Below the pieces are notes generated by a model. It saw nothing but the letters and a program-made list of their open reading frames with translations, was not told the origin of the DNA and made no database searches. DNA of 22,362 nucleotides from JBEKYH01 sp049511115 (GTDB lineage Bacteria > Planctomycetota > Phycisphaerae > Tepidisphaerales > Tepidisphaeraceae). The translations under genes were made by a program, and so were the position numbers. Below are positions 8,461 through 16,806 of this stretch, piece by piece; positions within the stretch are counted from its first letter, which is position 1, and each line of letters opens with the position of its first letter. Location: assembly GCA_049511115.1 (NCBI GenBank), contig JBEKYH010000065.1, forward strand, positions 1 to 22,362, given 5' to 3'.

Positions 8461-9548
8461 GCCGCGCCTCGCTCGGGTTGGGGAGCTGGGCTTTCGCGTT
8501 TGAGGCCGCGCGATCGGCCGTGCATTCCTATGAGTTGTTGACGGGCCAGGCCGTGCGTCCGGGCGAGGAGTTCGCGCACGCGGCTGTCGGTGCCGGCGGC
8601 GGCGCGCTTTTCTTCGTCGGTCAGCGTGAGGATGCGGAGGGTGAGAATCTCGTCGATTTCCGTTGAATCGAACAAATCGCCGGGACTCTCGGGAGCGAGG
8701 CGCGGGTAATCCTGCAGGATGATCGGCGAGGAGAGGAGCGTTTGTGCTTTAGATGGCTCGCCGGCCAGCACCGGCCAGGCGCCGATGTTGAAACATTCCG
8801 TCGCGTGCGCCTTTTGCGCCGCCGGTGGATCGGTGAGGGAAATAAAATCTCCCGGATCGGCCGAGAGAATAGTGTGGGTGGAAACAAACGTGCGCATCAG
8901 CGCCGCATCGCGCGGCTGAGCGCCCGCGTCAGGGAGCGGCGTGCAGTTGGAAATCCGCACTGTCAGCCGCCACAGATCGCCGGCGAAGGCGACGGCGGCA
9001 AGCTCGATAGTGCCCTCGACGGCATCCTGGCGGCGGATGAGAAGGCCGACGATTGGCGCTGCGTCTTCGGATTCAGGTTTCTCGCGCACCGGCTCGAGCG
9101 AGCGCCAGGCCGGAAAAGTGAAACGCTTTTCCGCCGGGTCGGAGAGCAAATCTCCAAGGACGACGCGGCCCAAGTCGATCTCCCGCTCGACGGCTTCCTG
9201 CCAGGGCTGAAGAATCTGCCCGCCGACTTCCAGGCGATCGACCAACTTGTATTCGGGCTCGGTCCCGCGGGGCAATTCAGTGAGAGGCGCGGTCAACCGC
9301 CCTACCGTGCGATCCACCAGATGCAGGAATCGCACCACGACGCGCACCGCCGCGCCATCGCCGGTGAGGAGGCATTGCGTCTGCATCAGGCGCGGATCGG
9401 TCCCTTCCTGGGCGGCCGACCAGCTTGGCGGGTAGATGCCGCCGAACGTCCAGCGCTGCTGGTTCTTCACCGAGGGACGATAGGGATAGAGAATGTATCC
9501 CTCGTAAAGCAGGGCGCGGGCGAGATCGTCAACACAGGTTTGGTTCAT
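8457..9548 (-). CDS. Conserved hypothetical protein of hydrogenase accessory block (363 aa)
   Basis: A soluble-looking 363-residue protein with no signal peptide, transmembrane segment or known catalytic motif visible. The N-terminus (LARALLYEGYILYPYRPS, then QRWTFGGIYPPSW) resembles conserved hypothetical proteins encoded in group 1h hydrogenase operons. It has few cysteines and no CxxC pair, which argues against an iron-sulfur electron carrier. The C-terminal 60 residues are charged and end in a Pro/Arg-rich tail. It starts two bases after the DUF6084 stop and its stop overlaps the 106-aa gene as ATGA. The function is unknown; by context it is a hydrogenase accessory protein. Confidence 0.85.
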   Translation of the reverse strand: MNQTCVDDLARALLYEGYILYPYRPSVKNQQRWTFGGIYPPSWSAAQEGTDPRLMQTQCLLTGDGAAVRVVVRFLHLVDRTVGRLTAPLTELPRGTEPEYKLVDRLEVGGQILQPWQEAVEREIDLGRVVLGDLLSDPAEKRFTFPAWRSLEPVREKPESEDAAPIVGLLIRRQDAVEGTIELAAVAFAGDLWRLTVRISNCTPLPDAGAQPRDAALMRTFVSTHTILSADPGDFISLTDPPAAQKAHATECFNIGAWPVLAGEPSKAQTLLSSPIILQDYPRLAPESPGDLFDSTEIDEILTLRILTLTDEEKRAAAGTDSRVRELLARTHGLARQQLIGMHGRSRGLKRESPAPQPERGAA

Positions 9549-9550
9549 GG

Positions 9551-10210
9551 CTACCTCCCCGTTACATCAGCCGCCGCCGTGGCGGAAGCTTCCAGGAGTT
9601 TTTCCAGCGCCGCCTCCCAACTGGGCAGGCCGTTGTGCGACTTGAATTGATACAGTTGATCGAACGCATCCTTCCGCAGGCAAAGCCAGGCTGAATTGGG
9701 ATAATACATCTCCATCATCTGCTTCCACACGCTCACCGGCAGGCGGAAGGTCGCCTCTTTTTCCCAGGGAATCTGCGCGATTTGCAGGGTCTGATTCTCT
9801 CCAGCGTAGAAAACAGTGCCGCTGAAGAGCAGCGACAGCGGGACCTCGCCGTTTTCGAGGGCGTAGAAAAACTTCGAGGCGGCGATGTTGAAGTCAAAGC
9901 TGCACGGCACGGGGAGATCGACGACCGTGCTCGAGGTGAATGGCGGCACGACTACAGCGGCGTGGGTCCAGAGCATGGACTTGAGCGTCTGGCCCCAGCG
10001 CGAAGGTTCGCCGAATAAATCGAGGAGGCGCTCCTGCTCCGTCGTGTCATAGCGGCGGCGGGCTGCTTCGATGCGAATCTGGCAGCGCAGGACGATGGCC
10101 TGAATGGGTGCGCCGTTGGATTCGGAGATTTGCAGGGAGAAATTCAGGAGAGGCGACACCGCATGTGGCGCGGGCTGGGCGGAGACGACCTTGAAATTCA
10201 AATCAGGCAT
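9551..10210 (-). CDS. DUF6084-type hydrogenase-associated protein
   Basis: A 219-residue protein beginning MPDLNFKVVSAQPAPHAVSP. I chose the ATG at 10210 rather than an upstream one at 10318 because the extra 36 residues are Arg-rich and lie inside the preceding gene, while GGGGGCGG precedes this ATG. It looks mostly beta-structured (LNFSLQIS, AIVLRCQIRIE, FSGTVFYAG) with a C-terminal helical part. It has conserved aromatic-rich stretches such as KQMMEMYYPNSAWL. It has only two cysteines and no metal motif. It overlaps the DUF5947 gene by 13 bases. The family assignment is from memory of conserved group 1h operon proteins; the function is unknown. Confidence 0.8.
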   Translation of the reverse strand: MPDLNFKVVSAQPAPHAVSPLLNFSLQISESNGAPIQAIVLRCQIRIEAARRRYDTTEQERLLDLFGEPSRWGQTLKSMLWTHAAVVVPPFTSSTVVDLPVPCSFDFNIAASKFFYALENGEVPLSLLFSGTVFYAGENQTLQIAQIPWEKEATFRLPVSVWKQMMEMYYPNSAWLCLRKDAFDQLYQFKSHNGLPSWEAALEKLLEASATAAADVTGR

Positions 10211-10854
10211 TCGCCGCCCCCGATTGCGATCTGTGCCTGGGCCGACCGCTGTTTGAGTTCGGCGAAAAAGTCGTTGATATGCCGCCAGACTTCGGTGCCG
10301 CCGGAGAGGCCGCGCCAATGGGAACGGATCAGGCCGACGAGTTTGAAGCAGGAGTCGATCGGCGCGCGATAATAGTCGCGAGTTGGGCCGACGCGATTGA
10401 CGAGGAGGGCTTCAACATCCGGCTCGAACTCGCCGAGAATCGGGTTTGCCGCCGCCAGGTCGTGCCAGGCTTCGAGGCGCAAGAGGGATTCCGTCGCGCC
10501 CGCGGGGCTGGGATATGTCGCCACGATTCGCTCGGTTTGCGAACTGTTGTAGAAAAACGCGAGATTGATCGGCAGGTAGAGGCCTTCCCATTGCGCGTCG
10601 CTCATCTGGAAATCAGGCAGATATTGAATGATTCGCGGCACGCGGCGGTATCGAGCCGATGGATTCTCGCTGAACAGGATCGCACACGGCTGGCAGGCGC
10701 AGGAGAGCCGGCGCGTGGCGGGCTCGAGGAGGTGTTCGTGTTCGGGGGCGATCGCCTTGCCGCAGAGTTCACAGCGTTCTTCACTCGCGCGAGTTTCGAC
10801 GAATTTGCGAAGGCCGGCAAGAGGAGGAAGCGAGGGTGCAAATGTGGTGGTCAT
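10198..10854 (-). CDS. DUF5947-type protein with N-terminal cysteine motifs
   Basis: A 218-residue soluble protein that starts two bases after the NFU gene stop. The N-terminal part has CELC (C28, C31), HEH (39-41) and CACQPC (C52, C54, C57), which looks like a zinc- or iron-binding knuckle. The remainder (QYLPDFQMSDAQWEGL, LAFFYNSS, then a C-terminal helix-rich part with WRGLSGG) fits the DUF5947 family found beside group 1h hydrogenases. The family has no established function. The metal motif and its position between an NFU protein and DUF6084 suggest a role in cluster assembly or electron transfer, which is inference. Confidence 0.82.
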   Translation of the reverse strand: MTTTFAPSLPPLAGLRKFVETRASEERCELCGKAIAPEHEHLLEPATRRLSCACQPCAILFSENPSARYRRVPRIIQYLPDFQMSDAQWEGLYLPINLAFFYNSSQTERIVATYPSPAGATESLLRLEAWHDLAAANPILGEFEPDVEALLVNRVGPTRDYYRAPIDSCFKLVGLIRSHWRGLSGGTEVWRHINDFFAELKQRSAQAQIAIGGGECLI

Positions 10855-10856
10855 CG

Positions 10857-11405
10857 TTATGCCGACAGAATGGGGAGCGCGAATCGGCCGGGTTGCGACG
10901 CCGCGATGATTGGCTCGTCGCTTACGACCTCGATTGCCGTCACCTCTGGAGCGCGCTGGTAAATCGCCTCTTCGATGGTCGTCTTGAGCGTGAAAGCTGA
11001 TGATGGACAGCCGTGGCAGCTTCCGTGCAGGCGCAGGCGTACGGCGCCGTCATCAATCTCCACTAATTCAACGCTCCCGCCGTGCGATTTAAGCTTCGGG
11101 CCGACGTTTTCCAGCGCCTGGCGCACGCGCGTCTCAACATCCAGCGGATGGAGGTTGTAGAGGAGCAGGACGTTTTCGATTGCTTGGTCGCGCGCCAGGG
11201 AATCGATCAGCGCCTGTCCGGTTTCCGAGGTATTGGCCAAGTGCTCCAGGATTTTTTCGATTGCCGCGCCGTGCAGTTCCATGAGGATGCGCACGATCTC
11301 GCGGGTCTTGGCGCGGGCATTGGGGTCGGCGAAATTCTCGGCCTCCCTCAGCAGTCCGTCCATGCGGGCGAATTGCCGGCGAAAGTCGTTTTGCTCGGGG
11401 CTCAT
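10857..11405 (-). CDS. NFU-domain (NifU C-terminal-like) iron-sulfur scaffold protein
   Basis: A 182-residue protein with an N-terminal helical region (residues 1-85) and a C-terminal NFU domain carrying GSCHGCPSS (C130, C133), the CxxC that binds a [4Fe-4S] cluster in this family. LKSHGGSVELVEIDDG (about 105-120) is the usual start of the NFU fold. NFU proteins transfer clusters to target enzymes, and a NifU-like gene next to hhyL is typical of group 1h loci. It probably serves the three clusters of HhyS, or acts as an electron-transfer partner; neither is shown here. The start overlaps the hhyL stop as ATGA. Confidence 0.92.
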   Translation of the reverse strand: MSPEQNDFRRQFARMDGLLREAENFADPNARAKTREIVRILMELHGAAIEKILEHLANTSETGQALIDSLARDQAIENVLLLYNLHPLDVETRVRQALENVGPKLKSHGGSVELVEIDDGAVRLRLHGSCHGCPSSAFTLKTTIEEAIYQRAPEVTAIEVVSDEPIIAASQPGRFALPILSA

Positions 11406-13195
11406 ACGTGCGCTCCGAACATGGGGACGTGGCGGGTTTCGAGCAGTTTGCCGCCGCCGTGGTACATGTGAACGCCGCAGGGGAGGCAGGGATCGAAGCT
11501 GCGGACGGCACGCATGATGTCGATGCCCTTGAACTTGTCGGGGCCGTTTTCCTCGAAGATCGGGGTGTTCTGGACGGCGTCTTCATATGGGCCGGGGGTG
11601 CCGTATGAATCTCGCGGGCTCGCATTCCAGGGGGTGGGCGGATAGGGGTGATAATTGGCGATCTTTCCCTTGCGGATCACGACGTGATGCGAAAGCACGC
11701 CGCGAACGGCCTCGTGGAAGCCGCAGCCGATGGCTTCGTCGGGGACTTTGAATTCGGTCCAGGTCTTCGTGTTTCCCGCGTGAAGTTCGGCCAGGGCTTT
11801 CTCGACAAAGTGAAGAGCCGCCGCGGCGCAATAGGCCTGGAAATAGGTGCGGGCGCGATCGCGTTCGATGGCATTGCTCCATTTGGGGATATGCCACTCA
11901 AATTCCGCTTCCGGCTGCGACGCGGTTTTGGGCAGGTAGATCTTCACGCTCTGGCCGGTGGCTTTGATGTAGCCAAAGTCCACGATGCCGGCGAGCGCCG
12001 TGGTCCAGAGCCGAGCCAGCGGGCCGCCGCCGGTGTCGAGGGCGAGATGTTTGCCAGTGCGCTGGTCGAGCCAGCGCGGGGACATGACCCAACTGTATTT
12101 GTTCTTGAAGTCGCGCTTTTGCGGGCGCGGCGTGGTGGTCTGGTTCCAGGGGTGGCGGCGGTCGATGGGGTTGCCGAGCGGATCGGTTTTGACGAAAGTC
12201 TCGCCCTCTTCCCAATCGTCGTAGAACGAGCCGCCCAGGAGAATGCGCATGTTGAGGTTGATGTCGATGAGGTCGGTGGTGAGGAGTTCGCCGTCAACGA
12301 CGACGCCGGGGGTGACGAACATTCCTTTGCCCCACTCGCCCATGCGCGCGTAGGTGTAATCGCAGATATCGGGATTGTTGAACGAGCCCCAACAGCCAAG
12401 CATGACGCGCCGGCGGCCGACTTCCTCGTAACCGGGGAGGGCGTCGTAGAAGAAATCGAACAGGTCGTCGTGCAGGGGGACGACTTTTTTCATGAACTCG
12501 ACGTACTTCATCAGGCGCACGAGGTAATCGGTGAAGAGTTGCACGGTGGCGACCGTTCCGACGCCGCCGGGGTAGAGCGTGGAGGGGTGGACGTGGCGAC
12601 CTTCCATGAGGCAGAACATCTCGCGCGTGAGGCGGCTCATGGCCAACGCCTCGCGGTAGAATTCGCCGGTGAAGGGGTTCAAGGCGCGCATGATGTCGGC
12701 GATGGTGCGGTATTTGTGAATGTCGGCGTGCGGGGCGGCGGTGCGTTCGGCTTTGGCGAAGACCGAGGGGTTGGTTTCGCGCACCATCTGCTCGCAGAAA
12801 TCGACGCCGACGAGATTGTCCTGATAGATGTTGTGATCGAACATGTACTCGGCGGCCTCGCCGAGATTGATGATCCATTCGGCCAGCGGCGGCGGCTTGA
12901 TGCCGAAGGCCATGTTCTGGGCGTAGGTGGCGCAGGTCGCGTGATTGTCGCCGCAGATTCCGCAGATGCGGCTGGTGATGAAGTGGGCGTCGCGCGGGTC
13001 CTTGCCCTTCATGAAAATGCTGTAGCCGCGGAAGATGGAGGAGGTGCTGTGGCATTCGGCGACGGTGCGGTTTTCAAAATCGATCTTGGTGTAAATCCCA
13101 AGGCTGCCGACGATGCGGGTGATCGGGTCCCAGGACATTTCCACGAGTTCGGTGGAGGGAGGCGGGATTTGCGCTGTCGCCGTGGCAATGCTCAT
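11402..13195 (-). CDS. hhyL: [NiFe]-hydrogenase group 1h large subunit HhyL
   Basis: A 597-residue catalytic subunit that oxidises H2 at a Ni-Fe(CN)2CO centre. The two nickel-binding motifs are present: SRICGICGDNHATC (C78, C81) and DPCLPCGVH (C570, C573, H576). Sequence between them (for example LGEAAEYMFDHNIYQDNL and GRHVHPSTLYPGGVGT) fits the actinobacterial-type group 1h enzymes. After H576, the expected cleavage point, 21 residues remain (MYHGGGKLLE...), so the encoded form is a precursor that needs a maturation protease; the local protease gene is disrupted. There is no signal peptide or membrane helix, as expected for HhyL. It lies 18 bases after hhyS and overlaps the NFU gene. Confidence 0.97.
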   Translation of the reverse strand: MSIATATAQIPPPSTELVEMSWDPITRIVGSLGIYTKIDFENRTVAECHSTSSIFRGYSIFMKGKDPRDAHFITSRICGICGDNHATCATYAQNMAFGIKPPPLAEWIINLGEAAEYMFDHNIYQDNLVGVDFCEQMVRETNPSVFAKAERTAAPHADIHKYRTIADIMRALNPFTGEFYREALAMSRLTREMFCLMEGRHVHPSTLYPGGVGTVATVQLFTDYLVRLMKYVEFMKKVVPLHDDLFDFFYDALPGYEEVGRRRVMLGCWGSFNNPDICDYTYARMGEWGKGMFVTPGVVVDGELLTTDLIDINLNMRILLGGSFYDDWEEGETFVKTDPLGNPIDRRHPWNQTTTPRPQKRDFKNKYSWVMSPRWLDQRTGKHLALDTGGGPLARLWTTALAGIVDFGYIKATGQSVKIYLPKTASQPEAEFEWHIPKWSNAIERDRARTYFQAYCAAAALHFVEKALAELHAGNTKTWTEFKVPDEAIGCGFHEAVRGVLSHHVVIRKGKIANYHPYPPTPWNASPRDSYGTPGPYEDAVQNTPIFEENGPDKFKGIDIMRAVRSFDPCLPCGVHMYHGGGKLLETRHVPMFGAHV

Positions 13196-13213
13196 CGAAA
13201 ACCGTCCTTGCTG

Positions 13214-14317
<1,104 letters not shown>

Positions 14318-14494
14318 GCGGATGCGTCCTTTCCGGCCCTCAATTGTGGGAGGCCCCGAAAGGGTATCGGCATTTGGCGGGGTAAATTCGAGGAAGCGTC
14401 TGGGCGAAAAAGGAAGAATGAACGCCGAGACGCAGAGACGCCGAGAAGACCAATTCAGAGTTTGGATTCTCGGACTCCGCTGCAATCCGAGCGA
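14318..14494. other. Catalase-hhyS intergenic region
   Basis: This 177-base region should hold the promoter of the hydrogenase structural genes if they are transcribed separately from the catalase gene. It contains a palindrome CTCGGA...TCCGAG at 14469-14491, three bases beyond the catalase stop, three 8-bp tandem units at 14424-14447, and the hhyS ribosome-binding site GGAAAGGA. The palindrome has no following T-run, so a terminator is only a weak possibility. I see no convincing promoter hexamers. Confidence 0.5.
14424..14447. repeat. Three tandem 8-bp GC(C/A)GAGAC units (dispersed-repeat type)
   Basis: Units GCCGAGAC, GCAGAGAC and GCCGAGAA follow each other without gaps. Similar 'gagacgcagagacgc' runs are common as dispersed intergenic repeats in many bacterial genomes and are often mis-translated as ETQRRRE peptides. 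Here it lies about 105 bases upstream of the hhyS start. Confidence 0.6.
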
Positions 14495-15457
14495 TTAATG
14501 CGCTGTGGCCGCGCGGCGGCGGCGGCCGCTGAGGATGTAAATGGCGGCGCGGACTTCGAAGAGAGGATCGTCCGAGGCTTGGATGCCGTCTACGCCGGGG
14601 CGGGGGTCGAAAATCATCTTGCGCATTTCCGGATCGAGTTCGTTGACGTGCTTCGTGAGCGTGATGTTTCCGAATTCGACGGTCGGGCGATCGGCCGGCC
14701 AGGCGGCGGTGGCATCGGAGACGTTATCGCCCGGGTTGGCAAGCTGAACGGCGATGCGAATCTTCACCGGGCCGGCGGCGAGACGCTGGGGGAGTTCTTC
14801 CATCAGGAAATTGGGTGATTTCCTGGCGGCCTCTTCGTCGGTGAGATATTCGTTGCCGGCGTCGGGGAGGATTTTGTATTTGCCGTAGCGGCTCGACCCC
14901 GCCTGATTGGTAAAGCGGAACGCGGAGACGGCGAAGAAAGATTCGTGCGCGAAGCTGGTCGGAATCGGCTTGGGCATCTGCACAAACCGCAGTGCGGCGG
15001 GGTAGCTTCCAAGGAATGTTTCGATCGGCGTCGGGTGCGGCGCGGCCGGGCCGCTGGCGGCAATGGCGCGGGCGAAGGCGAGGAATTCTTCGCCGGTGCG
15101 AACGGGAAATCCGTCGGCGGAGTGAGCCACAATGTCCGTGTGAACGTGATCGGCCAGATTAAAGCGGATGCCGATGCCGCGCGGGCCGGCGCCCTCGGGG
15201 GCGTTGTCGGGAATCACGGGAACTCCCGCGAAATCAGAGAAGCGGACGATCACCGGCGTCGACGGGCGATTCGCGTGCGGGGCGCGAGTTAATTGCGCGG
15301 CCTGAGGCGTGGGCGTGAATGTTCCAGAGAACATGATTCCCTTGGCATGCACGGCGCGGAAGCCGGGGTGTAGGCCGAAGAGATTGTCGAGGGATTGGAG
15401 GAGGTCGTGGATGAGGGGATCAGTTGGCGTTGGAGTGGGCTGAGATGCATTAGCCAT
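14495..15457 (-). CDS. Small catalase-family heme peroxidase (SrpA-like)
   Basis: A 320-residue protein of the catalase fold in its minimal, catalase-related-peroxidase form (normal catalases are about 480 residues or more). RAVHAKGIMFSGTF carries the distal catalytic His37. PRGIGIRFN and the C-terminal RAAIY (R303-x-x-x-Y307) give the arginine and proximal heme-ligand tyrosine expected in the family. No signal peptide is visible, so it is probably cytoplasmic, unlike many SrpA-type proteins. The ATG at 15457 is preceded by GGGAG about ten bases upstream. The gene ends in an Arg-rich tail. It is on the same strand as the hydrogenase genes, between hypE and hhyS, where removal of peroxide near an aerobic hydrogenase is a plausible but unproven role. 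Confidence 0.88.
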   Translation of the reverse strand: MANASQPTPTPTDPLIHDLLQSLDNLFGLHPGFRAVHAKGIMFSGTFTPTPQAAQLTRAPHANRPSTPVIVRFSDFAGVPVIPDNAPEGAGPRGIGIRFNLADHVHTDIVAHSADGFPVRTGEEFLAFARAIAASGPAAPHPTPIETFLGSYPAALRFVQMPKPIPTSFAHESFFAVSAFRFTNQAGSSRYGKYKILPDAGNEYLTDEEAARKSPNFLMEELPQRLAAGPVKIRIAVQLANPGDNVSDATAAWPADRPTVEFGNITLTKHVNELDPEMRKMIFDPRPGVDGIQASDDPLFEVRAAIYILSGRRRRAATAH

Positions 15458-15550
15458 ATTTTGTTGCTCCCGTGTGGTGACGGCGATGGTAGGAGGCTGC
15501 TAAGCGCGGGTCAAACTGTGTGCGACGTTGCGTGTCGAGGGGAATTCCTC

Positions 15551-15649
15551 GGCCCCTGCCGGGGCCGGTGCACCGATTCATCTGCTTCCACGGGTTACGC
15601 TTCGCTACACCCGTGGCTACACTCGTTCGCCCCGCGGGGGCGGCACCGG
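15551..15649. repeat. Composite palindromic (REP/BIME-like) element
   Basis: Three perfect or near-perfect hairpins lie in a row: GGCCCC-TGCC-GGGGCC at 15551-15566, CCACGGGT...ACCCGTGG at 15588-15616 and CGCCCC...GGGGCG at 15628-15642. In addition CCGGTGC (15565-15571) can pair with GCACCGG (15643-15649), enclosing the middle two hairpins. The CCACGGGT-loop-ACCCGTGG module with a TTCGCT loop resembles a dispersed repeat I associate with planctomycete genomes. It occupies most of the 245-base gap between hypE and the catalase gene, and no coding sequence is evident there. Confidence 0.7.
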
Positions 15650-15702
15650 TCTGGCGGTACTGGAAAAATTGGCGGACCCCTGCGTTACAGCGCGGCTTTG
15701 GC

Positions 15703-16806
15703 TCAACAAATCCGCGGAAGCTGCTCGCCGGAGAGCATGGTGACGATGCGCTCGCCGCCAATGAGGGTGTTGAGGACCACCGATCCGGGGTGGTCGGCGA
15801 CGATTTGGCCGATGATGGCGGCGTTTTTGCCCAGGGGATGCGATCGCATGGCGGCAAGGAGCGCCTCAGCGTCGGCGGCGGGGGCGACGGCGAGGAGTTT
15901 GCCTTCGTTGGCGACGTAAAGCGGGTCGAGGCCGAGCATTTCGCAGGCGGCCTTCACTTCGCGCTTGAGGGGCAGGGCCGATTCGCGGAGGCGCACGCCG
16001 ACGGCGGAAGCGTCGGCGAGTTCATTCAGCGCGCTGGACACGCCGCCGCGCGTGGGGTCGCGCATGCAGCGGATACTGGGGCAGGCGGCGAGCATGGTTT
16101 GCGTCAGGCCGGCGAGGGAGGCGCTGTCGCTTTCGAGGACGGTTTCAAATTCGATGCCTTCGCGGACGCTCATGATGGCGATTCCGTGATCGCCGATGGT
16201 GCCGGAAACGAGGACCACATCGCCGGGGCGGGCTGAGGAGATGGAGAGTTTGCGGCCGGCGGGGAGAAATCCGATGCCGGTGGTGGTGATGAAGAGTTGA
16301 TCGCCCTTGCCGCGATCGACGACTTTAGTGTCGCCAGTCACGAGTAAAACAGCGGCTTCGTCGCAGGCGCGCTTCATGGATTGCACGATGCGGCGCAGGT
16401 CTTCGATGGGGAGACCCTCTTCGAGGATAAAGGCGGCGGAGAGGAATTTCGGGGTCGCGCCGCCGACGGCGAGGTCATTGACGGTTCCGTGGACGGCCAG
16501 GGAGCCGATGTCGCCGCCGGGGAAGAAGAGAGGTTTCACGACGAAGGAGTCGGTTGTGAAAGCCAGTCGCATCGCGCCGGCGGAAGAGCCGTTGCCGGAG
16601 GTGAAGTCGCCGAGGGGCAACGCCGCCTGGTCTTCCATCGCGGCGAGGATTGGGTTGGAAAAGATCGGCAAAAAAACTTTGCGGATGAGATCGGCGGTGA
16701 GCGAGCCGCCGCTGCCGTGGCCGAGGAGAATGCGGTCGTAGCGGGATTGGGGGACGGGGCAGGCGCCGAATAGCTCGGCCGGGGAAACGGGACTGTCGGA
16801 GCTCAT
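15703..16806 (-). CDS. hypE: Carbamoyl-dehydratase HypE (cyanide ligand synthesis)
   Basis: A 367-residue PurM-like ATPase that dehydrates the carbamoyl group on its C-terminal cysteine to a thiocyanate, the source of the two cyanide ligands. ILLGHGSGG, FTTDSFVVKPLFFPGGDIG, HGTVNDLAVGGA and CMRDPTRGGVSSALNE are characteristic, and the protein ends in PRIC with the catalytic C-terminal cysteine intact. The first residues (about 1-24) form a short extension before the conserved start. It overlaps hypD by ATGA. Its downstream side is the palindromic repeat region. Confidence 0.97.
   Translation of the reverse strand: MSSDSPVSPAELFGACPVPQSRYDRILLGHGSGGSLTADLIRKVFLPIFSNPILAAMEDQAALPLGDFTSGNGSSAGAMRLAFTTDSFVVKPLFFPGGDIGSLAVHGTVNDLAVGGATPKFLSAAFILEEGLPIEDLRRIVQSMKRACDEAAVLLVTGDTKVVDRGKGDQLFITTTGIGFLPAGRKLSISSARPGDVVLVSGTIGDHGIAIMSVREGIEFETVLESDSASLAGLTQTMLAACPSIRCMRDPTRGGVSSALNELADASAVGVRLRESALPLKREVKAACEMLGLDPLYVANEGKLLAVAPAADAEALLAAMRSHPLGKNAAIIGQIVADHPGSVVLNTLIGGERIVTMLSGEQLPRIC

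Noticed and set aside
14318..14485. Upstream extension of hhyS to an ATG at 14485
   Set aside because: The added 56 residues derive partly from the tandem GAGACGC-type repeat and have no counterpart in the family; the ATG at 14317 has a good ribosome-binding site.
14469..14491. Intrinsic terminator after the catalase gene
   Set aside because: The stem is only 6 bp with an 11-base loop and no T-run follows, so I mention it only as part of the intergenic region.
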